This document shows, in pieces, positions 16,831 through 24,466 of a stretch of DNA of 26,013 nt. The stretch spans positions 1 to 26,013 of the forward strand of contig NZ_RIZI01000161.1 in the NCBI RefSeq assembly GCF_003721225.1, in the 5' to 3' direction. The DNA comes from Acidithiobacillus sulfuriphilus. Its GTDB lineage: Bacteria > Pseudomonadota > Gammaproteobacteria > Acidithiobacillales > Acidithiobacillaceae. The number at the start of each line of letters is the position of its first letter. Within the stretch, counting starts at the first letter, position 1. A program made the translations under genes and the position numbers. The notes beneath the pieces are model-generated. The model was not told the DNA's origin. It worked only from the letters and a program-made list of their open reading frames with translations, and did no database searches.

Positions 16831-18056
16831 CAGAGGGCGGCCTCCCCGTGCAGGGCGAAGGCCGTGTGCAGGGTACGCACCGCCAGTTCCAGATATTTTT
16901 CGTCGACCACGACGGAGATCTTGATCTCGGAGGTGGAAATCATCTGGATGTTGATGTTTTCCTGGGCCAGGGAGGCGAACATGGTGGCGGCGATGCCGGC
17001 ATGGGAGCGCATGCCGACGCCGACCACGGAAACTTTGACGATGTGCTCGTCGCCCTGCACCGCATCGGCACCGAGCCCCTGGGCGATGTCGCGGACGATG
17101 TCCATGGCCTTGGCAAAATCGCTGCGCTCCACGGTGAAGGTGAAATCCGTCTTGCCCGCCTCGGAAACATTCTGGATGATCACGTCCACATTGATGTGTG
17201 CCGCCGAGATGGGGCCGAGAATGGCGTGGGCGATGCCGGGGCGGTCGGGCACGCCGGGCACGGTGATCTTGGCTTCGTTACGGGAAAAGGCAATGCCGGA
17301 GACGCGCGGAGCTTCCACAGGGTTTTCCTCATTGGTGACCAGGGTGCCGGTGCCATCCGTGAAAGAGGACAGGACGCGCACGGGCACGTTGTATTTCATG
17401 GCGAATTCGACGGATCTGGTCTGCAGGACCTTGGCGCCGAGACTGGCCATTTCGAGCATTTCTTCAAAGGTGATGCGGTCCAGCCGCCGTGCCCGGGATT
17501 CCACCCGCGGGTCGGTGGTGTAGATTCCGTCCACGTCGGTATAAATGGCACACTCGTCGGCGTGCAGGGCAGCGGCCAGGGCTACGGCGGTGGTGTCGGA
17601 GCCGCCGCGGCCAAGGGTGGTGATATTGCCATCGGGATCAACGCCCTGGAAGCCGGCGACGACGACGATCTTCCCCGCATCCAGGGCGGCGCGGATGCGC
17701 TCGCTGGCAATATGCTGAATACGGGCCTTGGTATGGGCCGTGTCGGTGAGGATGGGCACCTGCCCGCCGGTGTAGGAAACGGCCTTCTGGCCCAACCCCT
17801 CCAGGGCCATGGCGAGCAGCGCGATGGTGACCTGCTCCCCGGTGGCGAGCAGGGTGTCCATCTCCCGTTCCGCAGGCTTGGGGCTGACGGCGCGCCCCAG
17901 GTGGAGCAGGCGGTCGGTCTCGCCGGACATGGCCGAAACCACGATGACGACCTGGTGGCCTTCCTGCCGGGTGCGGATGGCGCGCTTCGCCACTTCGCGA
18001 ATGCGCTCGACGCTCCCTACGGAGGTGCCCCCGAATTTTTGTACGATCAGTGCCAT
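16830..18056 (-). CDS. lysC: Aspartate kinase
   Basis: Aspartokinase phosphorylates aspartate, the entry to lysine, threonine, methionine and diaminopimelate. The 408-residue protein has KFGGTSV at 7-13, the GRGGSDTTAVALAAAL substrate block and two C-terminal ACT domains (about 260-400), with MSTS/ISTSEIKISVVV-type sequence where effectors bind. Size and domains match the monofunctional type that is inhibited by lysine and/or threonine. It is the first gene of the arginine unit. I see no Shine-Dalgarno sequence before ATG 18056. Instead a 13-nt near-perfect palindrome covers that place (18064-18076). Fused homoserine dehydrogenase is absent. Confidence 0.97.
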   Translation of the reverse strand: MALIVQKFGGTSVGSVERIREVAKRAIRTRQEGHQVVIVVSAMSGETDRLLHLGRAVSPKPAEREMDTLLATGEQVTIALLAMALEGLGQKAVSYTGGQVPILTDTAHTKARIQHIASERIRAALDAGKIVVVAGFQGVDPDGNITTLGRGGSDTTAVALAAALHADECAIYTDVDGIYTTDPRVESRARRLDRITFEEMLEMASLGAKVLQTRSVEFAMKYNVPVRVLSSFTDGTGTLVTNEENPVEAPRVSGIAFSRNEAKITVPGVPDRPGIAHAILGPISAAHINVDVIIQNVSEAGKTDFTFTVERSDFAKAMDIVRDIAQGLGADAVQGDEHIVKVSVVGVGMRSHAGIAATMFASLAQENINIQMISTSEIKISVVVDEKYLELAVRTLHTAFALHGEAAL

Positions 18057-18063
18057 TTGCGTG

Positions 18064-18076
18064 ATTTTGTCAAAAT
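18064..18076 (-). promoter_or_regulatory. Palindrome in the lysC leader (possible operator)
   Basis: ATTTTGTCAAAAT is a 6-bp inverted repeat around one central base. It lies 8 to 20 nt upstream of the lysC start codon, exactly where a ribosome site would normally be. It does not resemble the ARG box of E. coli ArgR. It could be a repressor site or a short RNA stem that limits initiation. Confidence 0.35.
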
Positions 18077-18090
18077 GAAGGGGTAATTAA

Positions 18091-18096
18091 ATCATA
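18091..18096 (-). promoter_or_regulatory. Candidate -10 box for lysC-argD-argF-argG
   Basis: On the minus strand this reads TATGAT (five of six matches to TATAAT), inside a short AT-rich patch between GC-rich flanks. The leader would then be about 28 nt. No convincing -35 box is present at the right distance (CACGCAT region), so an activator or weak promoter is possible. Confidence 0.35.
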
Positions 18097-18263
18097 AAGC
18101 GCCGGTCATGGGTATGCGTGGCGGGACGGCGGGGGCGGGTGCCGACGCGGGGGTGTCGTCATGGCCTCACGAACCGGTCGGACCTTTGCGACAAGCCATG
18201 AACGGCTTTGTTGCCTCGCACCAGGGGGCGGGATGGGGGCTTGCCCCATGGCGCGGAGCCGGC

Positions 18264-18482
18264 TCAGTGGACGGTGGGGGCGCTGTTGTCGCTCTTTTTG
18301 CGGCCGTCCAAGAAGGTATAAATGGGACAGTAGCCAAAAATCCCCGTGGCGATGAGGAGATAGCCGGACAGCGTCCATTCCCAGAATGGCCAGGGGTACC
18401 AGAGCAAGACGGCGGCGATCATGGCGCCAAAGTAAATCCGCAGCCAGCGCTCTACGGGCATCATGTTTTTTTGCAGTTTCAT
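18264..18482 (-). CDS. Small DUF2892 family membrane protein
   Basis: The 72-residue protein has two hydrophobic segments (about 15-30 and 36-54), separated by a short Pro/Trp-rich turn. It ends the second with GIFGYCPIYTFLD, the GxCPxY signature of DUF2892 inner-membrane proteins. In E. coli YgaP such a segment is fused to a rhodanese domain, and standalone copies are common; function is unknown. ATG 18482 has AAAGGA 8 nt upstream, and upstream in-frame codons have no such site. It stands alone between a terminator-like hairpin after phoH and the lysC leader. The 207 nt between its stop and lysC hold no recognisable gene, only GC-rich sequence with two imperfect hairpins (18190-18227 and 18233-18249). 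Confidence 0.8.
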   Translation of the reverse strand: MKLQKNMMPVERWLRIYFGAMIAAVLLWYPWPFWEWTLSGYLLIATGIFGYCPIYTFLDGRKKSDNSAPTVH

Positions 18483-18520
18483 GGGGTGCGTCCTTTTTGC
18501 AAATGGGACCCGATCATCGG

Positions 18521-18560
18521 AAAAGATACGCCCCAAGGCCGGCCGGGGCAAGGCTTGGGG
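18521..18560 (-). terminator. Terminator-like hairpin after the PIN-PhoH gene
   Basis: On the minus strand CCCCAAG (18560-18554) pairs with CTTGGGG (18537-18531) around a GC-rich interior. It is followed by CGTATCTTTT. It begins 5 nt after the phoH-like stop. The T run is displaced by six bases, so strength is uncertain. Confidence 0.5.
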
Positions 18561-18565
18561 GCGGG

Positions 18566-19972
18566 TCAGAGGGCCTCGTTGGCGAAGTCGGCCAAGCGGG
18601 AACGTTCGCCGCGGCGCAGGGTGATATGGCCGCTGTGGCCCCAGTTTTTGAAGCGATCGACGACATAGGTGAGGCCCGAGGTGGTTTCGGTGAGGTAAGG
18701 GGTGTCAATCTGGGCGATGTTGCCCAGGCAGACGATTTTGGTGCCCGGCCCGGCGCGGGTAATGAGGGTTTTCATTTCCTTGGGGGTGAGGTTTTGCGCC
18801 TCGTCAATGATGACGAACTTTTCGAGGAAGGTGCGCCCGCGCATGAAGCTCATGGACTTGACGCGGATGCGTTTGCTCACCAGATCCTGGGTGGCGCCGC
18901 GGCCCCAGGAGCCGCCTTCATCGCTGCCGCGGGCAAGGATTTCGAGGTTGTCTTCCAGGGCGCCCATCCAAGGGAGCATTTTTTCTTCTTCGGTGCCGGG
19001 AAGGAAGCCGATCTCGTCACCGACGGGGACCGTCGCGCGGGTGATGACGGCCTCCGCGTAGCGTCTCTCGTCGAGGATCTGATGCAGCGCCGCAGCCAGG
19101 GTCAGCAGCGTCTTGCCGGTACCGGCATGGCCGAGGAGGGTAACGAAGTCGATGTCCGGGTCCATGAGCAGATTCAGGGCGAAGTTCTGTTCCCGGTTAC
19201 GTGCCTGAATACCCCATACGGCGTGGCGTTCGCTGCGGTAATCGGTGACCCGCTCAATGATGCAGTGATCCGGGTGAATGTTGCGCACGATGGCGGCGAA
19301 CTCCTCTCCCGCCCCCTCCGGACTCAGGGTGATGAACTGGTTGGGATGCCAGTGGCGGGTAGCGGGGCCGCTGATTTTATAAAAGCTACGGCCGCTTTCC
19401 TGCCAGGCATCGAGATCCCGGCTGTGGCTCTGCCAGAAGTCGGCGCCCAGGACCTCCAGGCCGGTATAGAGGAGATCGGCATCCTCCAGCGCCCGGTCAC
19501 TATGGTAGTCCTCGACGCGCACGCCGAGGGTACGCCCCTTGATGCGCAGATTGATGTCTTTGCTGACGAGGATGATCTGCCATTCGGGATGACGTTTTTG
19601 CAACTCCAGGGTGACGGCGAGTATTTCGTTGTCGGCCTTGCCGCCGGGCAGATCCGCCGGAAGGACCTGGGAATGGGCGATGGTCTGGAAATAGAGGCGA
19701 CCCTGGGCATAGGGCAGCGGCAGCCCGGCGTCCAGGTCGTCGCCGTCGTGGAGCATCTCATCCAGATAGCGGCTGACCTGGCGGACATTGCGCGCTTGCT
19801 CGGTGACGCCCTTCTTGTGTTGATCCAGCTCCTCCAGGACGACCATGGGCAGGAGGATATTGTGCTCCTGGAAGCGGAACAGGGCCGCCGGATCGTGCAT
19901 GAGGACGTTGGTGTCCAGGATGTAGAGGCGGGGTTTTTCGGATTCTCCCAAGACCGGGGCGTGGGCAGTCAT
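18566..19972 (-). CDS. PIN domain - PhoH-type ATPase (PhoH2-like)
   Basis: The 468-residue protein has an N-terminal PIN ribonuclease domain (about 14-155) with acidic residues in place: Asp20 of ILDTNVLMHDP, Asp114/Glu116 of KADNEI and Asp139 of SKDINLR. A PhoH-type P-loop ATPase/helicase domain follows, with Walker A GHAGTGKT at 281-288 and Walker B IIDEAQN at 388-394. Proteins with this architecture act on RNA, and mycobacterial PhoH2 is an RNA helicase/RNase. The role here is inferred. Its start lies 2 nt after the bcp stop, so the two share a transcript. A link to peroxide or nutrient stress is plausible but not shown. Confidence 0.92.
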   Translation of the reverse strand: MTAHAPVLGESEKPRLYILDTNVLMHDPAALFRFQEHNILLPMVVLEELDQHKKGVTEQARNVRQVSRYLDEMLHDGDDLDAGLPLPYAQGRLYFQTIAHSQVLPADLPGGKADNEILAVTLELQKRHPEWQIILVSKDINLRIKGRTLGVRVEDYHSDRALEDADLLYTGLEVLGADFWQSHSRDLDAWQESGRSFYKISGPATRHWHPNQFITLSPEGAGEEFAAIVRNIHPDHCIIERVTDYRSERHAVWGIQARNREQNFALNLLMDPDIDFVTLLGHAGTGKTLLTLAAALHQILDERRYAEAVITRATVPVGDEIGFLPGTEEEKMLPWMGALEDNLEILARGSDEGGSWGRGATQDLVSKRIRVKSMSFMRGRTFLEKFVIIDEAQNLTPKEMKTLITRAGPGTKIVCLGNIAQIDTPYLTETTSGLTYVVDRFKNWGHSGHITLRRGERSRLADFANEAL

Positions 19973-19974
19973 GG

Positions 19975-20451
19975 TCAGGGTATCTGCTGGACGATCTTGA
20001 GCAGCTCCGCGGCGTGACCGGCAGCCTTGACCTTGCGTTCGCTGTGGGCGATGCGGCCAGCGCGGTCCATCACGAAGGTGCTGCGTTCGATGCCGATGCT
20101 CTTTTTGCCGTACATGTTTTTTTCCTTGAGTACGCCGTAGGCGCGGCAGACTGCTTCGTCGCTATCGGAAAGCAGGGGGAATGGGAAGTGATACTTGGCG
20201 GCAAATCGTTCATGGGCCGCGAGGCTGTCCCGGGATAGCCCCAGAATTTCCGTGTCGGCGGCCTGGAACTGCGGATAAAGCGCAGTGAACTCCTGGCCTT
20301 CGGTGGTGCATCCCGGCGTGTCGTCCTTGGGGTAAAAATACAGAATGACCTTTTTGCCGCGCAGATCCGCCAGGGCGATCTGCCGCCCGTCATGGGCCGG
20401 AAGGCGGAAGTCGGGAGCGGGATGGCCAGGGATGACGAGGTCTTCGGACAT
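19975..20451 (-). CDS. bcp: Peroxiredoxin, BCP/PrxQ family
   Basis: This thiol peroxidase reduces hydrogen and organic peroxides in the cytoplasm. The 158-residue protein has the thioredoxin-like AhpC/TSA fold with FYPKDDTPGCTTEG, and peroxidatic Cys48. The resolving Cys five residues later in E. coli Bcp is Gln53 here; the only other Cys is Cys102 (EAVCRAYGV). It is therefore a 1-Cys form or uses a distant partner. The second half has the usual VMDRAGRIAHSERKVKAAGHA. ATG 20451 has TAGGAG upstream. A candidate promoter lies at 20480-20509, and the PIN-PhoH gene follows after 2 nt. Confidence 0.95.
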   Translation of the reverse strand: MSEDLVIPGHPAPDFRLPAHDGRQIALADLRGKKVILYFYPKDDTPGCTTEGQEFTALYPQFQAADTEILGLSRDSLAAHERFAAKYHFPFPLLSDSDEAVCRAYGVLKEKNMYGKKSIGIERSTFVMDRAGRIAHSERKVKAAGHAAELLKIVQQIP

Positions 20452-20479
20452 GGTGAACTCCTATGGATGCTTCCGCCAG

Positions 20480-20509
20480 AATCTAGCGCGCCGGCCCGGT
20501 TACTGTCCA
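20480..20509 (-). promoter_or_regulatory. Candidate sigma70 promoter for bcp-phoH
   Basis: On the minus strand TGGACA (20509-20504, five of six to TTGACA) is followed after 18 nt by TAGATT (20485-20480, four of six to TATAAT). The implied leader is about 22 nt. Support is by pattern only. Confidence 0.4.
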
Positions 20510-20544
20510 GCATGGGGCGGGAACCCATGTGGCTAAATCTGGTC

Positions 20545-20550
20545 TATAAT
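20545..20550 (+). promoter_or_regulatory. Candidate -10 box for tal
   Basis: A perfect TATAAT stands in the only AT-rich patch of the 225-nt bcp-tal gap. No good -35 is present at 16-18 nt. Transcription from here would give a leader of about 120 nt. That leader contains two mutually exclusive hairpins: 20601-20604 can pair either with 20611-20614 or, as part of 20599-20604, with 20626-20631. It also contains a TTGTA-TACAA inverted repeat near 20638-20649. Confidence 0.4.
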
Positions 20551-20676
20551 TAGAAATATAAAGGAAATGGCTTAAGAAGATTGTGCGTGCCGAATCGCTT
20601 TGCCGCGACGGGCAGATTTGAACTGGGCAAACCTCGCTTGTAGTTACAAACGAACGGTATTCTATCGGGAGACAAG

Positions 20677-21768
20677 ATGGCAACGGATCTGAAGGGCTTG
20701 AAGGCGGCTTGTGGGCAGAGTATCTGGGTGGACAACCTCTCGCGGACCCTGATTCGGGATGGCATCCTGCGCCGGTACATAGAGGAGGATGGGGTAAGCG
20801 GGGTGACCTCCAATCCGAGTATTTTTCAGAAGGCGATCCATGGCAGCCCATATTATCAGGAGGATTTGCGGCGGCCGGCCGCGTCCGCGGAGCGGCTTTA
20901 TGAGTCTCTGGTGGTGGAAGACCTCCGCCAGGCCTGCGATCTCCTGCACCCGACATTCCTGGCCAGTGATGGCGACGATGGCCTGGTAAGCTGGGAGGAG
21001 TCGCCGCGTCTGGGCGACGACGCCGAGGCGAGCATTGCCGAGGCGGAGCGCTTGCGCTCCCTGGTGCAGCGCGAGAATCTGCTCATCAAGGTGCCGGCGA
21101 CCCCGGCCGGCGTCCGCGCCTTTGAGGCGCTCATCGCCCGGGGGATTTCCATCAATGTGACCTTGATGTTCAGCCTTGGGCATGTGCGGGCCGTTTTCGC
21201 TGCCTATCAGCGGGGATTGCGCCAGTATATCGCGTCCGGCGGTGATCCGCGGCGGGTCAAGGCGGTGGCCAGCCTGTTCCTGTCGCGGGTGGATACCCTG
21301 GTGGATCAGCGCCTGACTGCCATGGGGAGTGAGGAGGCACTGGCTTTGCGGGGCAAGGCGGCGGTGGCCATGGCGAAATCGGCCTACGCCATCTACCAGG
21401 AGACCTTCCATGGCCAGGGCTTCGCCGGACTGCGTGAGGCCGGGGGGCGGCCGCAATACCTGCTGTGGGCGAGCACCAGCACCAAGAATCCGGCCTATGA
21501 CGACCAGCTCTATGTGCAGCCCCTCATTGGCCCGGAGACCATCAACACCCTGCCCGAGGCGACCCTCAGGCTCTTTCGCGAGCATGGCCGCCTGCAGCCC
21601 ACCCTGGAGGATGGTCTGGCCGAGGCGCGGGCCACCATGGCGCGTTTACAGGCGCTGGGGATCGATATGGACGGAGGGATCGCCGCAACCCTGCAACGCG
21701 AGGGCTTGCAGCTTTTTTCCGATAGTTTCGAGGAGATGCTGGCGGAGGTGCGGCGGGCGAGTGCCTGA
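20677..21768 (+). CDS. tal: Transaldolase
   Basis: Transaldolase moves a dihydroxyacetone unit between sugar phosphates in the non-oxidative pentose phosphate pathway. The 363-residue protein is of the long bacterial Tal type. It has SIWVDNLSRTLI (15-26), GVTSNPSIF (42-50), the Schiff-base Lys138 in NLLIKVPATPAG, SINVTLMFSL, and the C-terminal YVQPLIGPETINTLPEATL block. ATG 20677 has CGGGAGACAAG upstream. It is a single-gene unit with its own terminator; no other sugar-phosphate gene is adjacent. In an autotroph it would exchange carbon with the Calvin cycle, but that is inference about lifestyle. Confidence 0.97.
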   Translation: MATDLKGLKAACGQSIWVDNLSRTLIRDGILRRYIEEDGVSGVTSNPSIFQKAIHGSPYYQEDLRRPAASAERLYESLVVEDLRQACDLLHPTFLASDGDDGLVSWEESPRLGDDAEASIAEAERLRSLVQRENLLIKVPATPAGVRAFEALIARGISINVTLMFSLGHVRAVFAAYQRGLRQYIASGGDPRRVKAVASLFLSRVDTLVDQRLTAMGSEEALALRGKAAVAMAKSAYAIYQETFHGQGFAGLREAGGRPQYLLWASTSTKNPAYDDQLYVQPLIGPETINTLPEATLRLFREHGRLQPTLEDGLAEARATMARLQALGIDMDGGIAATLQREGLQLFSDSFEEMLAEVRRASA

Positions 21769-21814
21769 TGCCTTGATTCCGTAATAATGGCAGTTGGCGG
21801 ATACAGGTCGAATC

Positions 21815-21848
21815 CGGCGTGCGGCGCCGTCGCCGCACGCCGTTGTTT
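21815..21848 (+). terminator. Intrinsic terminator after tal
   Basis: A perfect 12-bp GC-rich stem (21815-21826 with 21831-21842) with a CCGT loop is followed by TTGTTTC. It lies between the convergent tal and fabI genes, and its T-rich tail touches the fabI stop codon. On the minus strand the stem is followed by GATTCG, so it should act mainly on tal. Confidence 0.75.
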
Positions 21849-22621
21849 CAGAAGCCGACGTTGCGAAAGCCGGCGTCGACATAGACGATTTCGCCGGTGA
21901 TGCCCGAGGCGAGATCCGAACAGAGGAAAGCGGCGGTGTTGCCCACCTCTTCCTGGGTGACATTGCGCCGCAGGGGGGCGTGGGCCTCATAGTGGTCCAG
22001 GATCTTGCGGAAATCGCCAATCCCGCTGGCGGCGAGGGTGCGGATGGGCCCTGCGGAAACGGCATTGACCCGGATGCCTTCCGGGCCCATGGCGTAGGCG
22101 AGGTAGCGCACACTGGCTTCCAGGCTGGCCTTGGCCAAGCCCATGACGTTGTAGTTGCTCATGGCGCGCTCGGCGCCCAGATAGGTCAGGGCCAGCAAGG
22201 CGCCATGGCGGCCCTGCAGTAGCGGGTGCAGGGCCTTGGCCAGTGCGGTGAAGCTGTAACTGGATACTTCATGGGCGATGCGAAAGCCTTCGCGGGTGGT
22301 GGCATCCAGATAAGAGCCGGCGAGCTCGTTCTTGGGCGCAAAGGCTGCCCCGTGGATGCCGATATCCACACCGCCCCAGGTCTGGCCAATCTCCGCCATG
22401 ACCTCGTTCAACTGCCCGTCATTTTGCAGATCCAGTTCCAGGGGCTGGGGTCCGTTGAGCTCCGCCGCTAGGTCTTCGACGCGACCGCGGGTCCGTTCGC
22501 CCTGATAAGTGAGCCAAACCTCCGCTCCCTGGCGTCGCATGGCCTGGGCGATGCCCCAGCAAATGGAGCGATCATTGGCAACGCCGACGACCAGGGCTTT
22601 TTTGTTTTGCAGGAATCCCAT
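21848..22621 (-). CDS. fabI: Enoyl-[acyl-carrier-protein] reductase (NADH), FabI
   Basis: FabI performs the last reduction of each fatty-acid elongation cycle. The 257-residue short-chain-dehydrogenase protein aligns through its length with E. coli Fab[16 protein letters not shown], the [15 protein letters not shown] block, and the catalytic set Tyr147, Tyr157, Lys164 in [18 protein letters not shown], then [11 protein letters not shown]. The residue matching E. coli Gly93, a known triclosan-contact site, is Ala93 here, as in several other FabI enzymes. ATG 22621 has GAAGAGG upstream. It follows the lytic transglycosylase gene on the same strand after 36 nt and is probably co-transcribed. Confidence 0.97.
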   Translation of the reverse strand: MGFLQNKKALVVGVANDRSICWGIAQAMRRQGAEVWLTYQGERTRGRVEDLAAELNGPQPLELDLQNDGQLNEVMAEIGQTWGGVDIGIHGAAFAPKNELAGSYLDATTREGFRIAHEVSSYSFTALAKALHPLLQGRHGALLALTYLGAERAMSNYNVMGLAKASLEASVRYLAYAMGPEGIRVNAVSAGPIRTLAASGIGDFRKILDHYEAHAPLRRNVTQEEVGNTAAFLCSDLASGITGEIVYVDAGFRNVGF

Positions 22622-22657
22622 GGTTACCTCTTCATGACAGGATCATGGCATCCACGC

Positions 22658-24409
22658 TCAGTGGGGGCCATAGATGGTGAGCCGTGCGCCGGGCTGGAGG
22701 TCTGCCGCCGAGGCCAGACGGTTCCATTGGATCACGGATTTGGGGGTGACGTGGTAGCGTTGCGCAATCTGCCAGAGGGTGTCGCCGGGGCGTACCACAT
22801 AAGTGGTGGTTCGCCCTCCCGAAGCTGCGTGCTCCTCGCGGGCCGAGATGGCGGCTACGGCGGTGGTCCGCGGGATGCGCAGGGTCTGACCGGGATGCAG
22901 TACGCTCTTTTCGGTGAGGTGGTTGGCGCGGGCGAGGGCACTCACGCCTACGCCAGCCCGCTGGGCGATCTGCCAGAGGCTTTCGCCCGGGCGCACCTGA
23001 AGTTTCCGGGCGCCGCGGGCGGCCGTGTATACCGGTACGGCCTTTTCCCCGCCGTGGATGCTGAGACTTTGCCCCACTTGCAGATCGCGCGCGGAGCGAA
23101 TGTGATTCCAGCGCTTGAGCTCGGCCACGCTGACGCCCGCGCGCTGGGCGACCCGGGAGAGGGTTTCCCCGGGACGAACGGTGAGGGTGTCGTTGTTGCG
23201 GGCATATACGGCCGGCGTAGCAGCGCCCCGGGCGTAGATCCTGAGCGTCTCCCCGGCGCGCAGATCACGCGCCGAGCGAATATGGTTCCAGCGCTTGAGC
23301 TCGGCCACCGTCACGCCCGCGCGTCGGGCGAGATGCCAGAGGGTTTCGCCACGGCGGAGGGCGACGCTGTGCAAGGTCGGCTGCGGCGTAGCGGCTGCTA
23401 CGGCCGTGACGGCGGGGGTGGCAGTGGCGGAAGAGGGCAAGGTCAGCAGGGCGGATTGCAGGGTGTCGGCCTTTTCCGTGGGCACGACGAGCTGATAATC
23501 GGCGGGGGCTACCCCATAGCGCAGGCCGGCATTGAGGTGCTGGAGCTCGGCCACGGGCATGTCCATCAGCCGGGCGGCCACGTTGAGATCCACGGATTTG
23601 GGCGTCGTGATGACGGCGATATGGGGTTGGTCGGGGATGTCGGGAAGGGCAACGTGATAGGCGTTGGCGTTGCGCAATACCTGCGCCAGGGCGAGCAGTT
23701 CGGCGACGTAGTTTTCGGTTTCCTGGGGAAGGTTGAGATCCCAGAAATCGGTGGGCTTGCCGGCGGCGAGATTTTGCGCAATGGCGGTGGAAACTGTGCC
23801 TTGGCCGGCGTTGTAGGCGGCGATGGCGAGGAGCCAGTTGCCTCCGAAATAGTTATAAAGGTAGGAAAGATAATCCAGGGCGGCGCCGGTGGAGGCGGTG
23901 AGACTCAGGCGCGGATCGCCCCAGCGGGTGTTTTGCAGGCCAAAATTGCGGGCGGTGCCGGGAACGAATTGCCATAGGCCGGCGGCGCTGGCGGGGGAAT
24001 AGGCTTTCGGATTATAGCCGCTCTCGATGGCAGGGAGGAGGGCCAGTTCCATGGGCAGCCCGCGATCCGCTACGGAATTGACCACATAATAGAGAAAGGG
24101 ACGGGCGTTGCCGAGGATTTGATCCAATTTTCCCTGATGTTGCAGAAACCAGGTGCGCCATTTGTCGACCTCGACGCGGGAGACGTCGCTGAGGCGCAGG
24201 CCGTTGTCGATGCGCTGCCAGACATTGCCGGGCTGGGCGGCCGCGACCGCCGGATCAGTGCCAAAAGCCCCGTTGTCGAGGTACTGTTGGAGCGTGGCGG
24301 AAAGGCTGCTGTTCTGCAGGCCTATGGCATGGTTGCTGGCATCCGCCCAAGCCATAGGATTGCCGCCCAGTGCAGCGAGGGTCGCCAGGGCGATGAACTG
24401 TTTCTTCAT
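22658..24409 (-). CDS. MltD-like lytic murein transglycosylase with four LysM domains
   Basis: This enzyme cleaves peptidoglycan glycan strands, forming 1,6-anhydro ends. The 583-residue protein has a signal peptide (about 1-22, MKKQF...AWA) and an SLT/GH23 domain (about 100-215). The catalytic Glu129 lies in LLPAIESGYNPKA, followed by SAAGLWQFVPGTARNFGL and AYNAGQGTV. Four peptidoglycan-binding LysM repeats follow at about 347-392, 409-452, 470-513 and 536-581. E. coli MltD has a lipobox and two LysM domains; here the signal peptide has no Cys, so the protein is likely soluble in the periplasm. LysM 1 and 2 share VAELKRWNHIRSARDL, a recent duplication. ATG 24409 has AAAAAAGGAGG upstream. fabI follows after 36 nt. 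Confidence 0.93.
   Translation of the reverse strand: MKKQFIALATLAALGGNPMAWADASNHAIGLQNSSLSATLQQYLDNGAFGTDPAVAAAQPGNVWQRIDNGLRLSDVSRVEVDKWRTWFLQHQGKLDQILGNARPFLYYVVNSVADRGLPMELALLPAIESGYNPKAYSPASAAGLWQFVPGTARNFGLQNTRWGDPRLSLTASTGAALDYLSYLYNYFGGNWLLAIAAYNAGQGTVSTAIAQNLAAGKPTDFWDLNLPQETENYVAELLALAQVLRNANAYHVALPDIPDQPHIAVITTPKSVDLNVAARLMDMPVAELQHLNAGLRYGVAPADYQLVVPTEKADTLQSALLTLPSSATATPAVTAVAAATPQPTLHSVALRRGETLWHLARRAGVTVAELKRWNHIRSARDLRAGETLRIYARGAATPAVYARNNDTLTVRPGETLSRVAQRAGVSVAELKRWNHIRSARDLQVGQSLSIHGGEKAVPVYTAARGARKLQVRPGESLWQIAQRAGVGVSALARANHLTEKSVLHPGQTLRIPRTTAVAAISAREEHAASGGRTTTYVVRPGDTLWQIAQRYHVTPKSVIQWNRLASAADLQPGARLTIYGPH
23081..23350. repeat. Tandem LysM duplication within the mltD-like gene (180-bp period)
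   Basis: The segments 23081-23170 and 23261-23350 are closely similar at the nucleotide level with an offset of exactly 180 bp (60 codons). The identical core CCAGCGCTTGAGCTCGGCCA occurs in both. They encode the first two LysM domains, which are more alike than the other two, so this unit was copied more recently or is kept alike by recombination. Confidence 0.8.
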
Positions 24410-24466
24410 GAGGCCTCCTTTTTTCTGCGAGCTCGGCCCAGGGGGGCAAAGGCGCTCGCCTATCTG

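Noticed and set aside
18190..18249. Two hairpins in the gap between the DUF2892 gene and lysC
   Set aside because: Both are imperfect or bulged and neither is followed by a T run. GC-rich sequence makes such stems common. No gene or RNA family recognised.
20605..20640. tRNA-like T-arm on the minus strand (GTTCAAATCTGCCC), a possible tRNA remnant or att site
   Set aside because: Only three base pairs flank the TTCAAAT loop, no matching acceptor 5' strand lies within 100 nt, and there is no integrase or other mobile gene nearby.
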